Assembly (NCBI RefSeq): GCF_003443615.1
Contig: NZ_CP031967.1
Span: 1,364,001 to 1,428,000, forward strand
Length of the DNA: 64,000 nt
Direction of reading: 5' to 3'
Origin: Alteromonas sp. BL110
GTDB lineage: Bacteria > Pseudomonadota > Gammaproteobacteria > Enterobacterales > Alteromonadaceae
Positions 12,752 to 21,888 of this stretch are shown piece by piece. The translations under genes were made by a program, and so were the position numbers. Numbering within the stretch: the first letter of the stretch is position 1; each line of letters opens with the position of its first letter. The notes beneath the pieces are model-generated. The model did not search any database. It saw nothing but the letters and a program-made list of their open reading frames with translations, and was not told the origin of the DNA.

Positions 12752-13819
12752 TTAGCGCTCAAGCCCTAAAATACGATTATTCTTCGCTTCACTCACGGCA
12801 CCGCCAGCAAAGTCGTCAAACGCATATTTACTTGGCTCGATAATGTGTGAAGCGATAAACGGTGCGCCTTCTGCAGCGCCTTGTGCACTGTCTTTTAAGC
12901 AGCATTCCCACTCAAGTACTGCCCAGCCGGTGAAGCCGTACTGGGTAAGCTTGCTAAAAATTCCTTTGAAATCGACTTGCCCATCGCCAAGAGAGCGAAA
13001 ACGGCCAGCCCGTTCTTGCCAGTCTTGATAGCCGCCATATACACCGTTTCTACCGTCAGGATTGAACTCGGCATCTTTGACGTGAAACATTTTGATTCGG
13101 CTGTGGTAGCGGTCAATAAAGTCAAGGTAGTCAAGCTGCTGTAAAACAAAGTGACTTGGATCGAAAAGAATATTTGCTCGTGGGTGGTTATCTACAGCTT
13201 TTAAAAACTGTTCGAACGAAGCGCCATCATGCAGGTCTTCCCCAGGGTGAATTTCGTAGCATACGTCAACACCCGCATCGTCGAATGCATCTAGAATGGG
13301 CTTCCAACGCTTAGCGAGTTCAGCAAAGCCTTGCTCAACCAAACCAGCTGGACGCTGAGGCCATGGATAAACTAAGTGCCACATTAATGCACCTGAAAAG
13401 GTAGCGTGAGCTTTCAATCCCAAACGTTTACTAGCAATAGCCGCACATTTCAGCTGGTTGATTGCCCACTCGGTTCGCTCTTGTGGCTTACCATGCAGAT
13501 GCTTTGGCGCAAAGTTGTCGAATAATTCGTCGTAAGCGGGGTGAACAGCAACTAACTGACCTTGTAAATGTGTAGAAAGTTCTGTTATTTCTACCCCTGC
13601 GTCTTTGCAAATTTTAGCAATGTTGTCGCAGTACTCTTGGCTTTCAGCCGCTTTTTCTAAATCAAAAAGACTAGGGTCGGTAGGAACTTGTATTCCCTTA
13701 TAGCCAAGCGACGCTGCCCACTTCGCCATATTTTCAAGCGTATCGAAAGGCGCCTCTTTTCCCATAAACTGAGCAAGAAAGATTGCGGGCCCTTTTATAG
13801 GTTGTTGGTTAGTAGCCAT
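12752..13819 (-). CDS. cytoplasmic sugar phosphate isomerase/epimerase-fold (TIM barrel) protein
   Basis: 355 residues, no signal peptide. Xylose-isomerase-like barrel with metal-binding candidates in VCYEIHPGEDLHDG, LFDPSHFVLQQLDY, IKMFHVKDAEF and GWAVLEWECC. It resembles IolE/levoglucosan-pathway LgdB-type proteins, which act on 3-keto sugars. It lies between the Gfo/Idh/MocA dehydrogenase (36 bp upstream) and the MFS transporter. It is probably the intracellular step acting on the product of the dehydrogenase; the reaction itself cannot be read from sequence. Confidence 0.87.
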   Translation of the reverse strand: MATNQQPIKGPAIFLAQFMGKEAPFDTLENMAKWAASLGYKGIQVPTDPSLFDLEKAAESQEYCDNIAKICKDAGVEITELSTHLQGQLVAVHPAYDELFDNFAPKHLHGKPQERTEWAINQLKCAAIASKRLGLKAHATFSGALMWHLVYPWPQRPAGLVEQGFAELAKRWKPILDAFDDAGVDVCYEIHPGEDLHDGASFEQFLKAVDNHPRANILFDPSHFVLQQLDYLDFIDRYHSRIKMFHVKDAEFNPDGRNGVYGGYQDWQERAGRFRSLGDGQVDFKGIFSKLTQYGFTGWAVLEWECCLKDSAQGAAEGAPFIASHIIEPSKYAFDDFAGGAVSEAKNNRILGLER

Positions 13820-13855
13820 AAGCGCTCACCTTTTTCGTATTAAGTTGTAGTCGCA

Positions 13856-15010
13856 TTACTGCACTCCTTCCTGACTAACCGATTCCCATTTAGTGTCACT
13901 GTCAGTACTCGCTAGCATGGCGTCGATAAATACCATTCCGCGTAAGCCAGCATTTATTCCGGGAACGCCTTCGGCTTTGCCTTTTTGATTAGCGCGCACT
14001 GCTTTGGCAAAGTCGGTATACAAATTTGCCATGGCTTCTAAGTAACCCTCTGGATGACCAGCTGGAACACGACAACGTGCAGATGCCTCATCACATAGCC
14101 CAACTTGACCTTGGCCCGCTCTTAACACTTGATAAGGTGCATCGATGGGACGATAAGTAACAGAGTTAGGCTCCATTTGACACCACTGTAAACCGCCTTT
14201 GTCACCGTATACACGGATCTTCAATGCGTTTTCCTCACCGGCACATACCTGTGAAGCAATCAACACACCCGACGCGCCCTTTCTAGTTTTAATAAGCGCA
14301 GCGCCGTCATCATCTAATCGACGCCCTTCAACATGCGTGTTCAACTCGCCACATAGCGAGGTAACACTGTCGTTTAATACAAACTCAACTAGACCAAAGG
14401 CATGAGTGCCGATGTCGCCCATTGCACCTGTTGCCCCAGAAATTGCTGGGTCGGTGCGCCACTGCGCTTGTTTATTGTGCGTTTCTTCTTCGCCAGACAA
14501 CCAGCCTTGAGGGTACTCAACATATACTTTTCTAATGTTGCCCAGCATTTTACTTTCAATAAGGTGACGTGCTTGCCATACCATTGGATAGCCAAGGTAG
14601 GTATGGGCCAAGCCATATAGTGATTCATTTGCGTGAATAACATCTTGCAGCTCTTTTACTTCTGCAAAGCTAACGCCTGCTGGTTTTTCACAGAACACAT
14701 GGAAGCCCGCTTTAATAGCGGCAATTGAAATGGGCACATGAAGATGATTAGGTGTGACGATTACCACCACCTGCATGCGCTCTTGCTCAGGTAAGTTAGC
14801 TTCTTCGTCAAGCATTGCCTGCCAACTACTGTATGCGCGAGTTAACGGCACGTTTAACGATGTGGCAGTGCGTGAGTTATTGTCTTCATTGCGACTAAAT
14901 GCCCCACACACTAACTGGTAGTTCCCGTCTAACCCTGCGGCATGGCGATGTACGGCACCGATAAATGCGCCTTCCCCGCCGCCGATCATTCCCATTCGTA
15001 TTGGTTGCAT
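13856..15010 (-). CDS. Gfo/Idh/MocA family oxidoreductase
   Basis: 384 residues. The NAD(P)-binding GMIGGGEGAFIG lies near the N-terminus, CEKPAG carries the conserved Lys-Pro dyad, and GDIGTHAFGL carries the catalytic Asp/His region. Enzymes of this family oxidise or reduce sugar hydroxyls; several (levoglucosan dehydrogenase LgdA, trehalose-pathway ThuB) act at C3. It is the first gene of the operon. Its promoter overlaps a strong palindromic operator at 15058-15079, so it should be repressed by the divergent LacI protein. Confidence 0.9.
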   Translation of the reverse strand: MQPIRMGMIGGGEGAFIGAVHRHAAGLDGNYQLVCGAFSRNEDNNSRTATSLNVPLTRAYSSWQAMLDEEANLPEQERMQVVVIVTPNHLHVPISIAAIKAGFHVFCEKPAGVSFAEVKELQDVIHANESLYGLAHTYLGYPMVWQARHLIESKMLGNIRKVYVEYPQGWLSGEEETHNKQAQWRTDPAISGATGAMGDIGTHAFGLVEFVLNDSVTSLCGELNTHVEGRRLDDDGAALIKTRKGASGVLIASQVCAGEENALKIRVYGDKGGLQWCQMEPNSVTYRPIDAPYQVLRAGQGQVGLCDEASARCRVPAGHPEGYLEAMANLYTDFAKAVRANQKGKAEGVPGINAGLRGMVFIDAMLASTDSDTKWESVSQEGVQ

Positions 15011-15057
15011 CGAAATTCCTCATTGTGCAATTGCACTATTGGTGTCGCTAATGCGAC

Positions 15058-15088
15058 AAAATGTAACCCGTTACATTTTATTGGTCAA
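15058..15088 (-). promoter_or_regulatory. promoter and LacI-type operator of the sugar operon
   Basis: A perfect inverted repeat with arms AAAATGTAAC and GTTACATTTT around CC (15058-15079). On the minus strand a sigma70-like promoter, TTGACC (15088-15083), 17-bp spacer, TACATT (15065-15060), is embedded in it. A bound repressor would cover the -10 and most of the spacer. A weaker inverted repeat AGTTTAC/GTAAACT lies upstream at 15117-15139. Confidence 0.82.
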
Positions 15089-15227
15089 CACAAAAAACAG
15101 CATTTTATTAATCTAAAGTTTACATTTTGGGCGTAAACTCAGTTTCTAACTAGCTTTAATAGCTACTTAAATTGCTAAGCTTGAAACGCAAATAGCCTCT
15201 AATTTACAATTAATCTACAAATAACCT

Positions 15228-15284
15228 TTGACGTTCTCGCTAAAGTACGTATTCTCTTACCTAAAATGAAAACGGTTACATTTT
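15228..15284 (+). promoter_or_regulatory. lacI-family gene promoter with second operator
   Basis: TTGACG (15228-15233), 16-bp spacer, TATTCT (15250-15255) is a plausible sigma70 promoter. It is followed by a second operator at 15263-15284, with arms AAAATGAAAA and GTTACATTTT around CG. The right arm is identical to that of the first operator. The two sites are 205 bp apart centre to centre, allowing autoregulation and possibly looping. Confidence 0.7.
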
Positions 15285-15384
15285 AAATTTAAGTAAATTT
15301 GAATTCGCTACCATCGTATAACGCCTACCGTTAGCTGGTTGGGTTTACAATGCATACATGAACTAACAAACAATAAAAATATCA

Positions 15385-16389
15385 ATGGCAAATATTAGAG
15401 ATGTAGCAGATAGTGCCGGCGTTTCGGTTGCTACCGTATCAAGAACACTACAACAACCTGAGCGTGTTTCTCCTAAAACACGCAACAAGGTGATGGCTGC
15501 GGTTCAGGCTGTGGGATACAAACCTAATTTAATGGCGGTTAAGTTTCGCTCGGGTAAAAGCCACAATTTGGTGGTGCTTGTGCCCACGGTAGCGAACGTA
15601 TTTTTTGCCCGTGTTATTAGCGGTATGCAGGAAGCCGCCGCAGAACTAGGTTATTCCATTTTACTTGCCAACACCCTTGGTAATAGTGAAATAGAAAGTC
15701 ATTACGCCAAAATGGTCAGCACTTCACAGGCTGATGGACTTATACAATTGCGTGCACACAATCCTTTTGATGCCTCTATGGTTAACGACAACGGTCTGCT
15801 TCCCATGGTCAATGCCTGTGAAGTAATTGACGATGGTCAATACCCTGTTGTGTCGTTAGACAATCGTGCTGCAGCCAAGGCAATGACCGAACACTTAATA
15901 TCGTTAGGGCATTCCCGCATCGCCATGATCAAAGGGCCAAACTCAAGCCCGCTAACCCAAGACCGGTTAGCTGGCTACCAAGACGCACTAACGCAAGCTG
16001 GTATTTCCTTTGAGGAAAACTTGCTGTTTCCAGGCGACTTTACGTTGCAGGCCGGCTACAACGCCGGTGAAACTATCGCCCGTTTGAAAGACAGACCCAC
16101 CGCTGTTTTTTGTGAAAACGACGAAACCGCTATTGGTGCCATGCAAGCCTTCAAGCAAGCTAACTTGCATGTTCCAAACGATATTTCTGTGGCAGGTTTT
16201 GACGACATTGCATTCTCAGCGTTTGTTGACCCGCCACTAACTACCATTGCACAACCCGCAGAAGAGTTTGGTAGAACAGCGGTTACGCTTTTAGTGGACT
16301 TACTTAACGGAAAAATTCGCAAGGCTCCCAAAGTTATCATGCCGTTTGAACTTATTGTGCGCGAGAGTACGGGCAAAGCTTTGGGTTAA
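15385..16389 (+). CDS. LacI-family transcriptional regulator
   Basis: 334 residues. The N-terminal HTH is ANIRDVADSAGVSVATVSRTL, with the hinge helix around KPNLMAVKFRSG. A periplasmic-binding-protein-like effector domain fills the rest (DRLAGYQDAL, FCENDETAIGAM, SVAGFDDIAFSAF). It is of the CytR/PurR-like type. The gene is divergent from the Gfo-led operon, and its own promoter region and that of the operon carry matching palindromes. It is therefore the likely local repressor, released by a sugar or keto-sugar ligand. Confidence 0.93.
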   Translation: MANIRDVADSAGVSVATVSRTLQQPERVSPKTRNKVMAAVQAVGYKPNLMAVKFRSGKSHNLVVLVPTVANVFFARVISGMQEAAAELGYSILLANTLGNSEIESHYAKMVSTSQADGLIQLRAHNPFDASMVNDNGLLPMVNACEVIDDGQYPVVSLDNRAAAKAMTEHLISLGHSRIAMIKGPNSSPLTQDRLAGYQDALTQAGISFEENLLFPGDFTLQAGYNAGETIARLKDRPTAVFCENDETAIGAMQAFKQANLHVPNDISVAGFDDIAFSAFVDPPLTTIAQPAEEFGRTAVTLLVDLLNGKIRKAPKVIMPFELIVRESTGKALG

Positions 16390-16443
16390 TTGATGATAGC
16401 CATGCTTCATCACCTATGTACCACTACAGAAAAGGAGCAAGCA

Positions 16444-17397
16444 GTGAATTTAAGTAAAGCAAACTTAAGCAAGACAGTAATTTTAGACGCGGCCAGCGAC
16501 ATTGGCTCTGGCGTTTCTAGACGACAGTTCATTAAATACTCGTCTGGTTTATTGGCGGCTATGAGCGCTCCGGCTGTTTTGGCACATACTAGTTCGGCTA
16601 AGGGGCATGGCGGTGATAAAGGAGCAATGATGAAGGGCATGCATAATAGCGCGGTTGGCCTGCAGCTTTATACCCTAAGAGATATTATGAAGGTAAGTGT
16701 ACCAGCTACGCTTAAACTGGTCGCTGACGTAGGCTACACAGAAATGGAATTTGCAGGCTACTTTGACCATAGCGCAAAAGAGATTAAGCAACTGCTTGAT
16801 GAAAACGGCCTTACTGCGCCATCGGCTCATATTCAGTTAGATGCGTTCGATACTAACCTTTCACAAATTTTAGATGACGCTCACACCGTTGGCCACAAAT
16901 ACTTAGTGGTGCCTTGGCTTAGCGAAGCCCAGCGCGGTACGGGTATAGCGCCTTACCAAGCCCTAGCCGATAAGCTAAATACCATTGGTGAAGCCTGTAG
17001 GAAAGAAGGCATTACCCTTGCCTACCACAACCACGATTTCGAATTTGAAATACGCGACGGCAAAACGCCGTTAGACGTACTAATTACCCAAACCGATCCA
17101 GACCTTGTTACCATGGAACTTGATTTATACTGGGCGGTAAAAGCAGGTAAAAACCCGGTTGATTATTTCAAGCAGTACCCAGGTCGATTTAAGCTTTGGC
17201 ATGTGAAAGATTTGGCTGAAGACGGCAGCTTTGCTGACGTGGGCACAGGCACTATTAACTTTAAAGATATATTTGCGCACGGTAAGTTAGCTGGCATTGA
17301 ACATAAATTTGTAGAGCGCGACCAAACCACCGACCGCATAGCCACTATTGAACAAGGCTTTAAAGCAGTAAGCGCATTAAATAAAGGCGTTAGCTAA
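16444..17397 (+). CDS. Tat-exported sugar phosphate isomerase/epimerase-fold protein
   Basis: About 317 residues from the GTG at 16444, which has AGGAG six bases upstream; the longer TTG-started frame has no ribosome site. The N-terminus holds a Tat motif SRRQFIKYSSGLLAAMSAP, then a TIM barrel with GLQLYTLRD, LAYHNHDFEFE, MELDLYWAVKAGKNP, LWHVKDL and KFVERD. These are standard family positions, including metal ligands. It follows the lacI gene by about 55 bp and probably forms an operon with it. It would be the second periplasmic barrel of the locus, likely acting on keto-sugars or 3-keto-glycosides. Confidence 0.87.
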   Translation: MNLSKANLSKTVILDAASDIGSGVSRRQFIKYSSGLLAAMSAPAVLAHTSSAKGHGGDKGAMMKGMHNSAVGLQLYTLRDIMKVSVPATLKLVADVGYTEMEFAGYFDHSAKEIKQLLDENGLTAPSAHIQLDAFDTNLSQILDDAHTVGHKYLVVPWLSEAQRGTGIAPYQALADKLNTIGEACRKEGITLAYHNHDFEFEIRDGKTPLDVLITQTDPDLVTMELDLYWAVKAGKNPVDYFKQYPGRFKLWHVKDLAEDGSFADVGTGTINFKDIFAHGKLAGIEHKFVERDQTTDRIATIEQGFKAVSALNKGVS

Positions 17398-17460
17398 CGC
17401 TTTTGACCTTGCCGTGGTTATAATGGGCACATAGCAAAGCATCATAATAGTAGTAATTTT

Positions 17461-17784
17461 ATGAGTGAACTTTTCAGTGCCCTTTCTCGCGCATTAAGCC
17501 CCTATTACACCGAAATGAGCATTATGCTTATGGCCACAATTTTGGTGGTGTATGGCGACCTGATTAACGGCCATGTAAAACGCATACTGGCACCTTATCA
17601 CTTTATTATTCGCGTTAGTTTGTTTGTAGTGCTGTGTGCCTTTGGCTATGGTGCACTAACCTTGTACGGCGGCCCCTTTTTGAAACACACCCTAGCCTAC
17701 TTGCCTTGGCCTTACCAAGGAGCAGGCTATGTGGCATCATTTCTGTTGATTGGCTTTTTGGCTGAAAGGCGTAGGTATGTTTGA
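17461..17784 (+). CDS. DUF3392-like small membrane protein
   Basis: 107 residues with three hydrophobic segments (about 19-38, 47-68 and 86-100) and an arginine-rich end, ERRRYV. Length and sequence resemble the DUF3392 family of gammaproteobacterial inner-membrane proteins. Function is unknown. It sits 63 bp after the TIM-barrel gene on the same strand and is convergent with the hybrid sensor gene. A link to sugar use is not shown. Confidence 0.72.
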   Translation: MSELFSALSRALSPYYTEMSIMLMATILVVYGDLINGHVKRILAPYHFIIRVSLFVVLCAFGYGALTLYGGPFLKHTLAYLPWPYQGAGYVASFLLIGFLAERRRYV

Positions 17785-17811
17785 TAAGCCTTATTGTCGT
17801 GCACCGAAAGA

Positions 17812-20800
17812 CTAAGCGACTGTTTTACTATATTGCTCTATGTACTTTTTAGGTGGTAGATGCATGACCTTTTTAAACGAGGTAGAAAAGTACGCAGCTG
17901 TTCCAAAACCCACGTCTAGACATGTATCTAAAATGCTATTTCCTTTTAGCAGCAGTGGTATAGATTTTTCGATTCTAAAGCGCGACAGAAACTCGCTGAA
18001 ATTGTAGTCGAACAACTCAGACATCCTTCGATTTAAACTTCTTGGGCTTATCAATAACTGGGAAGCAGCTTGATCTCTATTGAATGCTTCATCTTGATAG
18101 TTCTTTTCAAGAACAGCGATGAAGTTTAGATAGAATGCCATATCCTTCTCGTTATCAAATTCTGGAATTATTAAGCACCCGAATTTGAAAACGGGAAGCG
18201 CACTTTCATCTTCTTCTTTTTCTTTTGCTTCTCTGACCGACAATAAGTGTTCAACACGCAGTATTATTTCTTCATTTGAGGCTGGCTTTGCTAAGAAGTA
18301 ATCGACCTTTTCCTCTAGCGCTGCTTTCTCCAGTTCAGCTCCGGTTTCAGCAGTGAGCATTAATATCGGAATGTTTGCGTAGCTAGAGTTTTGGCGAATA
18401 ACCTTAGTTAAACCAAGCCCATCCATTTCGTGCATCATTTGATCCGTTATTACCAAGTCCACCAAATAATGCTGCATTACATCTAAGGCTTGCACACCAT
18501 TTCGCGCGACTAGACAGCGATATTTGTCTGAGAACAGGTCGAAAAGATAAGAACGGAATTCTCTGCTGTCGTCAACAATTAACAGCGATTTCTTATTTGT
18601 TTTAGCGTCCGCTGGCAAAAGATCTTCAGCGTGCGAATTCACAAAAGTAATATCATCAACCGGCAGCGTTACGGTTACTTTTGTTCCGACACCTTTTTGG
18701 CTTTGAAGCGCAATCTCTCCTTGGTTTAACTCTACTAGAGTTTTAACCTTAGCCAATCCCACACCATTTCCATCTAATTTTGTGTTGCCCTTAGCAAACC
18801 TTTCAAACACTTTGCTTTGCAAGTTCTCTTCTATCCCCTCACCATCATCATTTACAATAATCTTTAGCGCCTTGCTATCCTGTATTGCGCTAACTTTTAT
18901 CGTGCCAAGTTCAGGTGTAAACTTAATAGCATTCTGAACCAAGTTAGCCAAGATTTTCTCTAGGCTTTCACTGATCAGAGACACACCTTTTTTGACCTTT
19001 ATCCGCACTTCAAGATTTTGCCTCTTTTGTTTGGCTAGGGGCTCTAGAGATAGCAAAATAAAACGGATATTTTCGGGTGAATAGGACTTGTAATAATCTT
19101 CTGCTTTGAAAGCTGTAGGGACGTCCTGACTCATCTGGTTAATTAATTGCTCGACCCTTTTCACATTGTCTTGAATACAGACTAATTCTTTGCGCGTGCC
19201 CTTATCTGCATCAGAAATTTTTTCTAACGAACCGTTAATCACTTGAATAGGTGTTCGAAGTTCAGAGGTAATTTCGTTGATGAAACGCTCTTTACTACGC
19301 AGCATTTTTTCGAACTTTGAATGCCCATCTGTAATCTCATAACGAGTTAGATGTGCGTATAGATTGGTGGCTTTGATTTTTTCATAAAGCTTATTTGCTA
19401 TACCCACCTTCCATAAGTAAAAAAACAATATGACGATAGAAAGATATAAAATGATGCCCCATTTAGAAGCCCAGAAAGGCGGAGCTATATCAAACTTTAT
19501 AGTCAACCCATTTGAAGTATCCCTATTGTGGCTGGTAATGACTTTAAGCGTGTGAGTACCAAAGCCCAAGTCACTTAAAGTTAAACTCATTGATGTTTTG
19601 TTATGTGAGAACCAAGCATCATCATCTAACTTGAACTCAATTCCCTCGCTCTTGCTATAAACATCACTATCGACAAAATTAAAGGTGACCTCTTTAAAAC
19701 CGCTGTCGAAGTTAAAATTGAGGTGCTCAGGAAAGTGGAGCTCGTTCTGTCCCCTTTTATCATTCCATTTAATTTGCGTTAGAACAGTAGTTTCCACTCT
19801 AGTGGGTAGATTTTTAAGGCTTTGTATTAATTCCTTTTCATCGAGCAAATAACTGTATTTATCCCCTTTCACTAACACTTTTGTGCGCAGTTCCTCAAAA
19901 CTTCTGTACTCAAAGTCTGTATCAAAAAGACCAAACTGCATGTCTACATTAAAAGCTGACTCGCTTGACCGAGGCTTTATGAAAAGCCCCATATTTGAGG
20001 CCACCCATAGATTACCGCTCTCGGTAACCATAGCCCCTCGAATAAACCTTAGTTCACTTAGCCCCTGAATAAACGAAGAGTTGACCGAGCCACTCTTCTT
20101 ATCGATTTCTTTTAAGCCTGCCCCAGATGTACATAACAAATAAGCGTTTTCAAACTCAATTAAACACTGAAGTCCAAACCAATTCCCTTCGTCTGAGCTA
20201 ATTGTCCGCCAATTAAACCTAGACAACTGAAAGTGCACATTATCAAACACATCAAAAGCAGCTAGCTCACCACCACTTAACAAAGCGCTATAAACAATTT
20301 TACGAGGAGCTTTGATGGTGTCTTTTATGGCTTCATTCACTAAATAATAGTAGTTGGCGCTAACCCCATCATCGAAGTAAAAATAGAAAGCGTCTTTATT
20401 GACTTGAATAAAATGGATGAAATCACTTCTACACAGTTCCAATGGATTTAAACCTGCTAACCGAGCAAAAATTTCTTCTTTGTGTGACGTACAATGGGCG
20501 ACTTTATTTTTTACTAGAGTTTTCTCAGTTAGCTCCCCACTATATTCATTTAAAGTAAATAGACCATTTTCAATTCTGACCAATGTTTCCGTTTCGTCGA
20601 TAGCAGATTTCTGAATATTTTCTCTTAGAGCGTTCCCGTTAAGCGATACTAGGTTTGTCGACAACTTTGTTTTGGGTAAAGAAATTAAGCCCAATTGAGA
20701 TGAAGCAATAAGCATTGAATCATAAGGACCAACCGCAATTTTGGTTATAGATCGAATCGCCTCAGATGTAAGCACTGGGTTCATAAAGGGAGGCGTTGAA

Positions 20801-21654
20801 AGCTTCTCGTTTTCTAAAATTAATAGCCTCCCATCCGATACCCAAACTTTGTTATCTTCTGTTTTAATTACATCGTTTATATAAGTACCACTAATTCCCT
20901 CAGTAGGAATATATCGCTCTTTGTTGCCAAATATGTAAAGTCCCTCTGGACCTCCAATGTATAGCTCTTTATCGATCACCTTGATAAACGTCGCACTAGA
21001 TAGCAACGGTAATTTGTCTCTTAGTTTATACTCTTCCACATTACCTGCCGTTTCTGAGATTGAGACGTAACCTTTGTCTGAAGCTATATGCACGTTACTT
21101 TTTTCAGAGAAAAGAGAGTAAACACCATTTAACTTTAAAGCTGCCAATTGGGAGCTTAACTTGGTTGAATGACTAGATTGTCTATTCACTTGTATAACAT
21201 CGTCGATGACAGAAAAATAAAAGTTTGTGGAAGTCATTGTCATGGCCCAAACAGAGCGTGACCACTTTCTATCGGCAAATAGCTGCTTTGCTTCTTTGGT
21301 TTTCAAATTAATTTCGAAAATACCCACGCCATATTCGACAACCCACAAACTAACGCCAATCAAGTGAATATCAGAGATGATACCCGTAGCATTACTGGTC
21401 GTGTTGAATTTTAAACGCTCGGACTCCTTCCCAATTACTTCGAACACACCATTTTCCGCGGCTATATAAACCACTCTGTTTGAAACCTCCATATCGCGGA
21501 TTACACCTGAAGGAATCCCGCCGAAGGTGGTCCTACCCTCTAAATTCACACCTATGGCTTGGCCCGTTTTTGGAAGAAAAATCAAATAGACAAGGAAAAT
21601 TAGGACATAAGAATGAGTCTTCAGTCGATATCGATGAACTGTCTCAGTAGTCAT
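17812..21654 (-). CDS. hybrid two-component sensor/AraC regulator (HTCS type) without phospho-acceptor His
   Basis: 1280 residues. Order: N-terminal signal/anchor (about 15-33), beta-propeller repeats of the two-component-regulator kind, a Y_Y_Y-like immunoglobulin fold (about 640-720), a TM segment (about 729-752), a dimerisation helix, a HATPase domain, a receiver domain and a C-terminal AraC HTH. The HATPase has LVQNAIKFTP, NDDGEGIE and GNGVGLAKVK; the receiver keeps its Asp at 1071 in VITDQMM. The H-box reads ITSELRTPI, so Ser797 stands where the phosphorylated His should be. HTCS proteins usually sense oligosaccharides in the periplasm and switch on local sugar genes. The neighbouring keto-glycoside operon or the small gene at 21730 are possible targets. 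Confidence 0.9.
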   Translation of the reverse strand: MTTETVHRYRLKTHSYVLIFLVYLIFLPKTGQAIGVNLEGRTTFGGIPSGVIRDMEVSNRVVYIAAENGVFEVIGKESERLKFNTTSNATGIISDIHLIGVSLWVVEYGVGIFEINLKTKEAKQLFADRKWSRSVWAMTMTSTNFYFSVIDDVIQVNRQSSHSTKLSSQLAALKLNGVYSLFSEKSNVHIASDKGYVSISETAGNVEEYKLRDKLPLLSSATFIKVIDKELYIGGPEGLYIFGNKERYIPTEGISGTYINDVIKTEDNKVWVSDGRLLILENEKLSTPPFMNPVLTSEAIRSITKIAVGPYDSMLIASSQLGLISLPKTKLSTNLVSLNGNALRENIQKSAIDETETLVRIENGLFTLNEYSGELTEKTLVKNKVAHCTSHKEEIFARLAGLNPLELCRSDFIHFIQVNKDAFYFYFDDGVSANYYYLVNEAIKDTIKAPRKIVYSALLSGGELAAFDVFDNVHFQLSRFNWRTISSDEGNWFGLQCLIEFENAYLLCTSGAGLKEIDKKSGSVNSSFIQGLSELRFIRGAMVTESGNLWVASNMGLFIKPRSSESAFNVDMQFGLFDTDFEYRSFEELRTKVLVKGDKYSYLLDEKELIQSLKNLPTRVETTVLTQIKWNDKRGQNELHFPEHLNFNFDSGFKEVTFNFVDSDVYSKSEGIEFKLDDDAWFSHNKTSMSLTLSDLGFGTHTLKVITSHNRDTSNGLTIKFDIAPPFWASKWGIILYLSIVILFFYLWKVGIANKLYEKIKATNLYAHLTRYEITDGHSKFEKMLRSKERFINEITSELRTPIQVINGSLEKISDADKGTRKELVCIQDNVKRVEQLINQMSQDVPTAFKAEDYYKSYSPENIRFILLSLEPLAKQKRQNLEVRIKVKKGVSLISESLEKILANLVQNAIKFTPELGTIKVSAIQDSKALKIIVNDDGEGIEENLQSKVFERFAKGNTKLDGNGVGLAKVKTLVELNQGEIALQSQKGVGTKVTVTLPVDDITFVNSHAEDLLPADAKTNKKSLLIVDDSREFRSYLFDLFSDKYRCLVARNGVQALDVMQHYLVDLVITDQMMHEMDGLGLTKVIRQNSSYANIPILMLTAETGAELEKAALEEKVDYFLAKPASNEEIILRVEHLLSVREAKEKEEDESALPVFKFGCLIIPEFDNEKDMAFYLNFIAVLEKNYQDEAFNRDQAASQLLISPRSLNRRMSELFDYNFSEFLSRFRIEKSIPLLLKGNSILDTCLDVGFGTAAYFSTSFKKVMHLPPKKYIEQYSKTVA

Positions 21655-21729
21655 ATCTTACATCCCTGTATAACGTGTACTTTTTAATTGCTCATAAGAG
21701 CAGGAAGATTAAAAAAAATAGGAAGGGAC

Positions 21730-21885
21730 ATGAATATCGAACAAAAAACAAACATGCAAGAGCTGGAAGAGGAAGACTATACTAAAGTATATGCAGGGAT
21801 TAACGTGCCATTATTGGATGAAGGTTATTATTTTATTTTACCAATAGGGCCGATAAAACCCAAAAAACCAGATGTGGATAGATGA
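21730..21885 (+). CDS. small acidic peptide with Pro-rich basic tail, unknown
   Basis: 51 residues from the ATG at 21730, which follows the purine-rich GGAAGGGAC; a longer frame from 21688 lacks this. Residues 9-17 are strongly acidic (MQELEEEDY), then an aromatic/hydrophobic middle (GYYFILPIG), then PIKPKKPDVDR. It diverges from the hybrid sensor gene with a 75-bp gap and ends 3 bp before the stop of the opposing HAD gene. I recognise no family. The two-part composition recalls precursor peptides, but no maturation enzyme is nearby. Confidence 0.5.
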   Translation: MNIEQKTNMQELEEEDYTKVYAGINVPLLDEGYYFILPIGPIKPKKPDVDR

Positions 21886-21888
21886 CAT

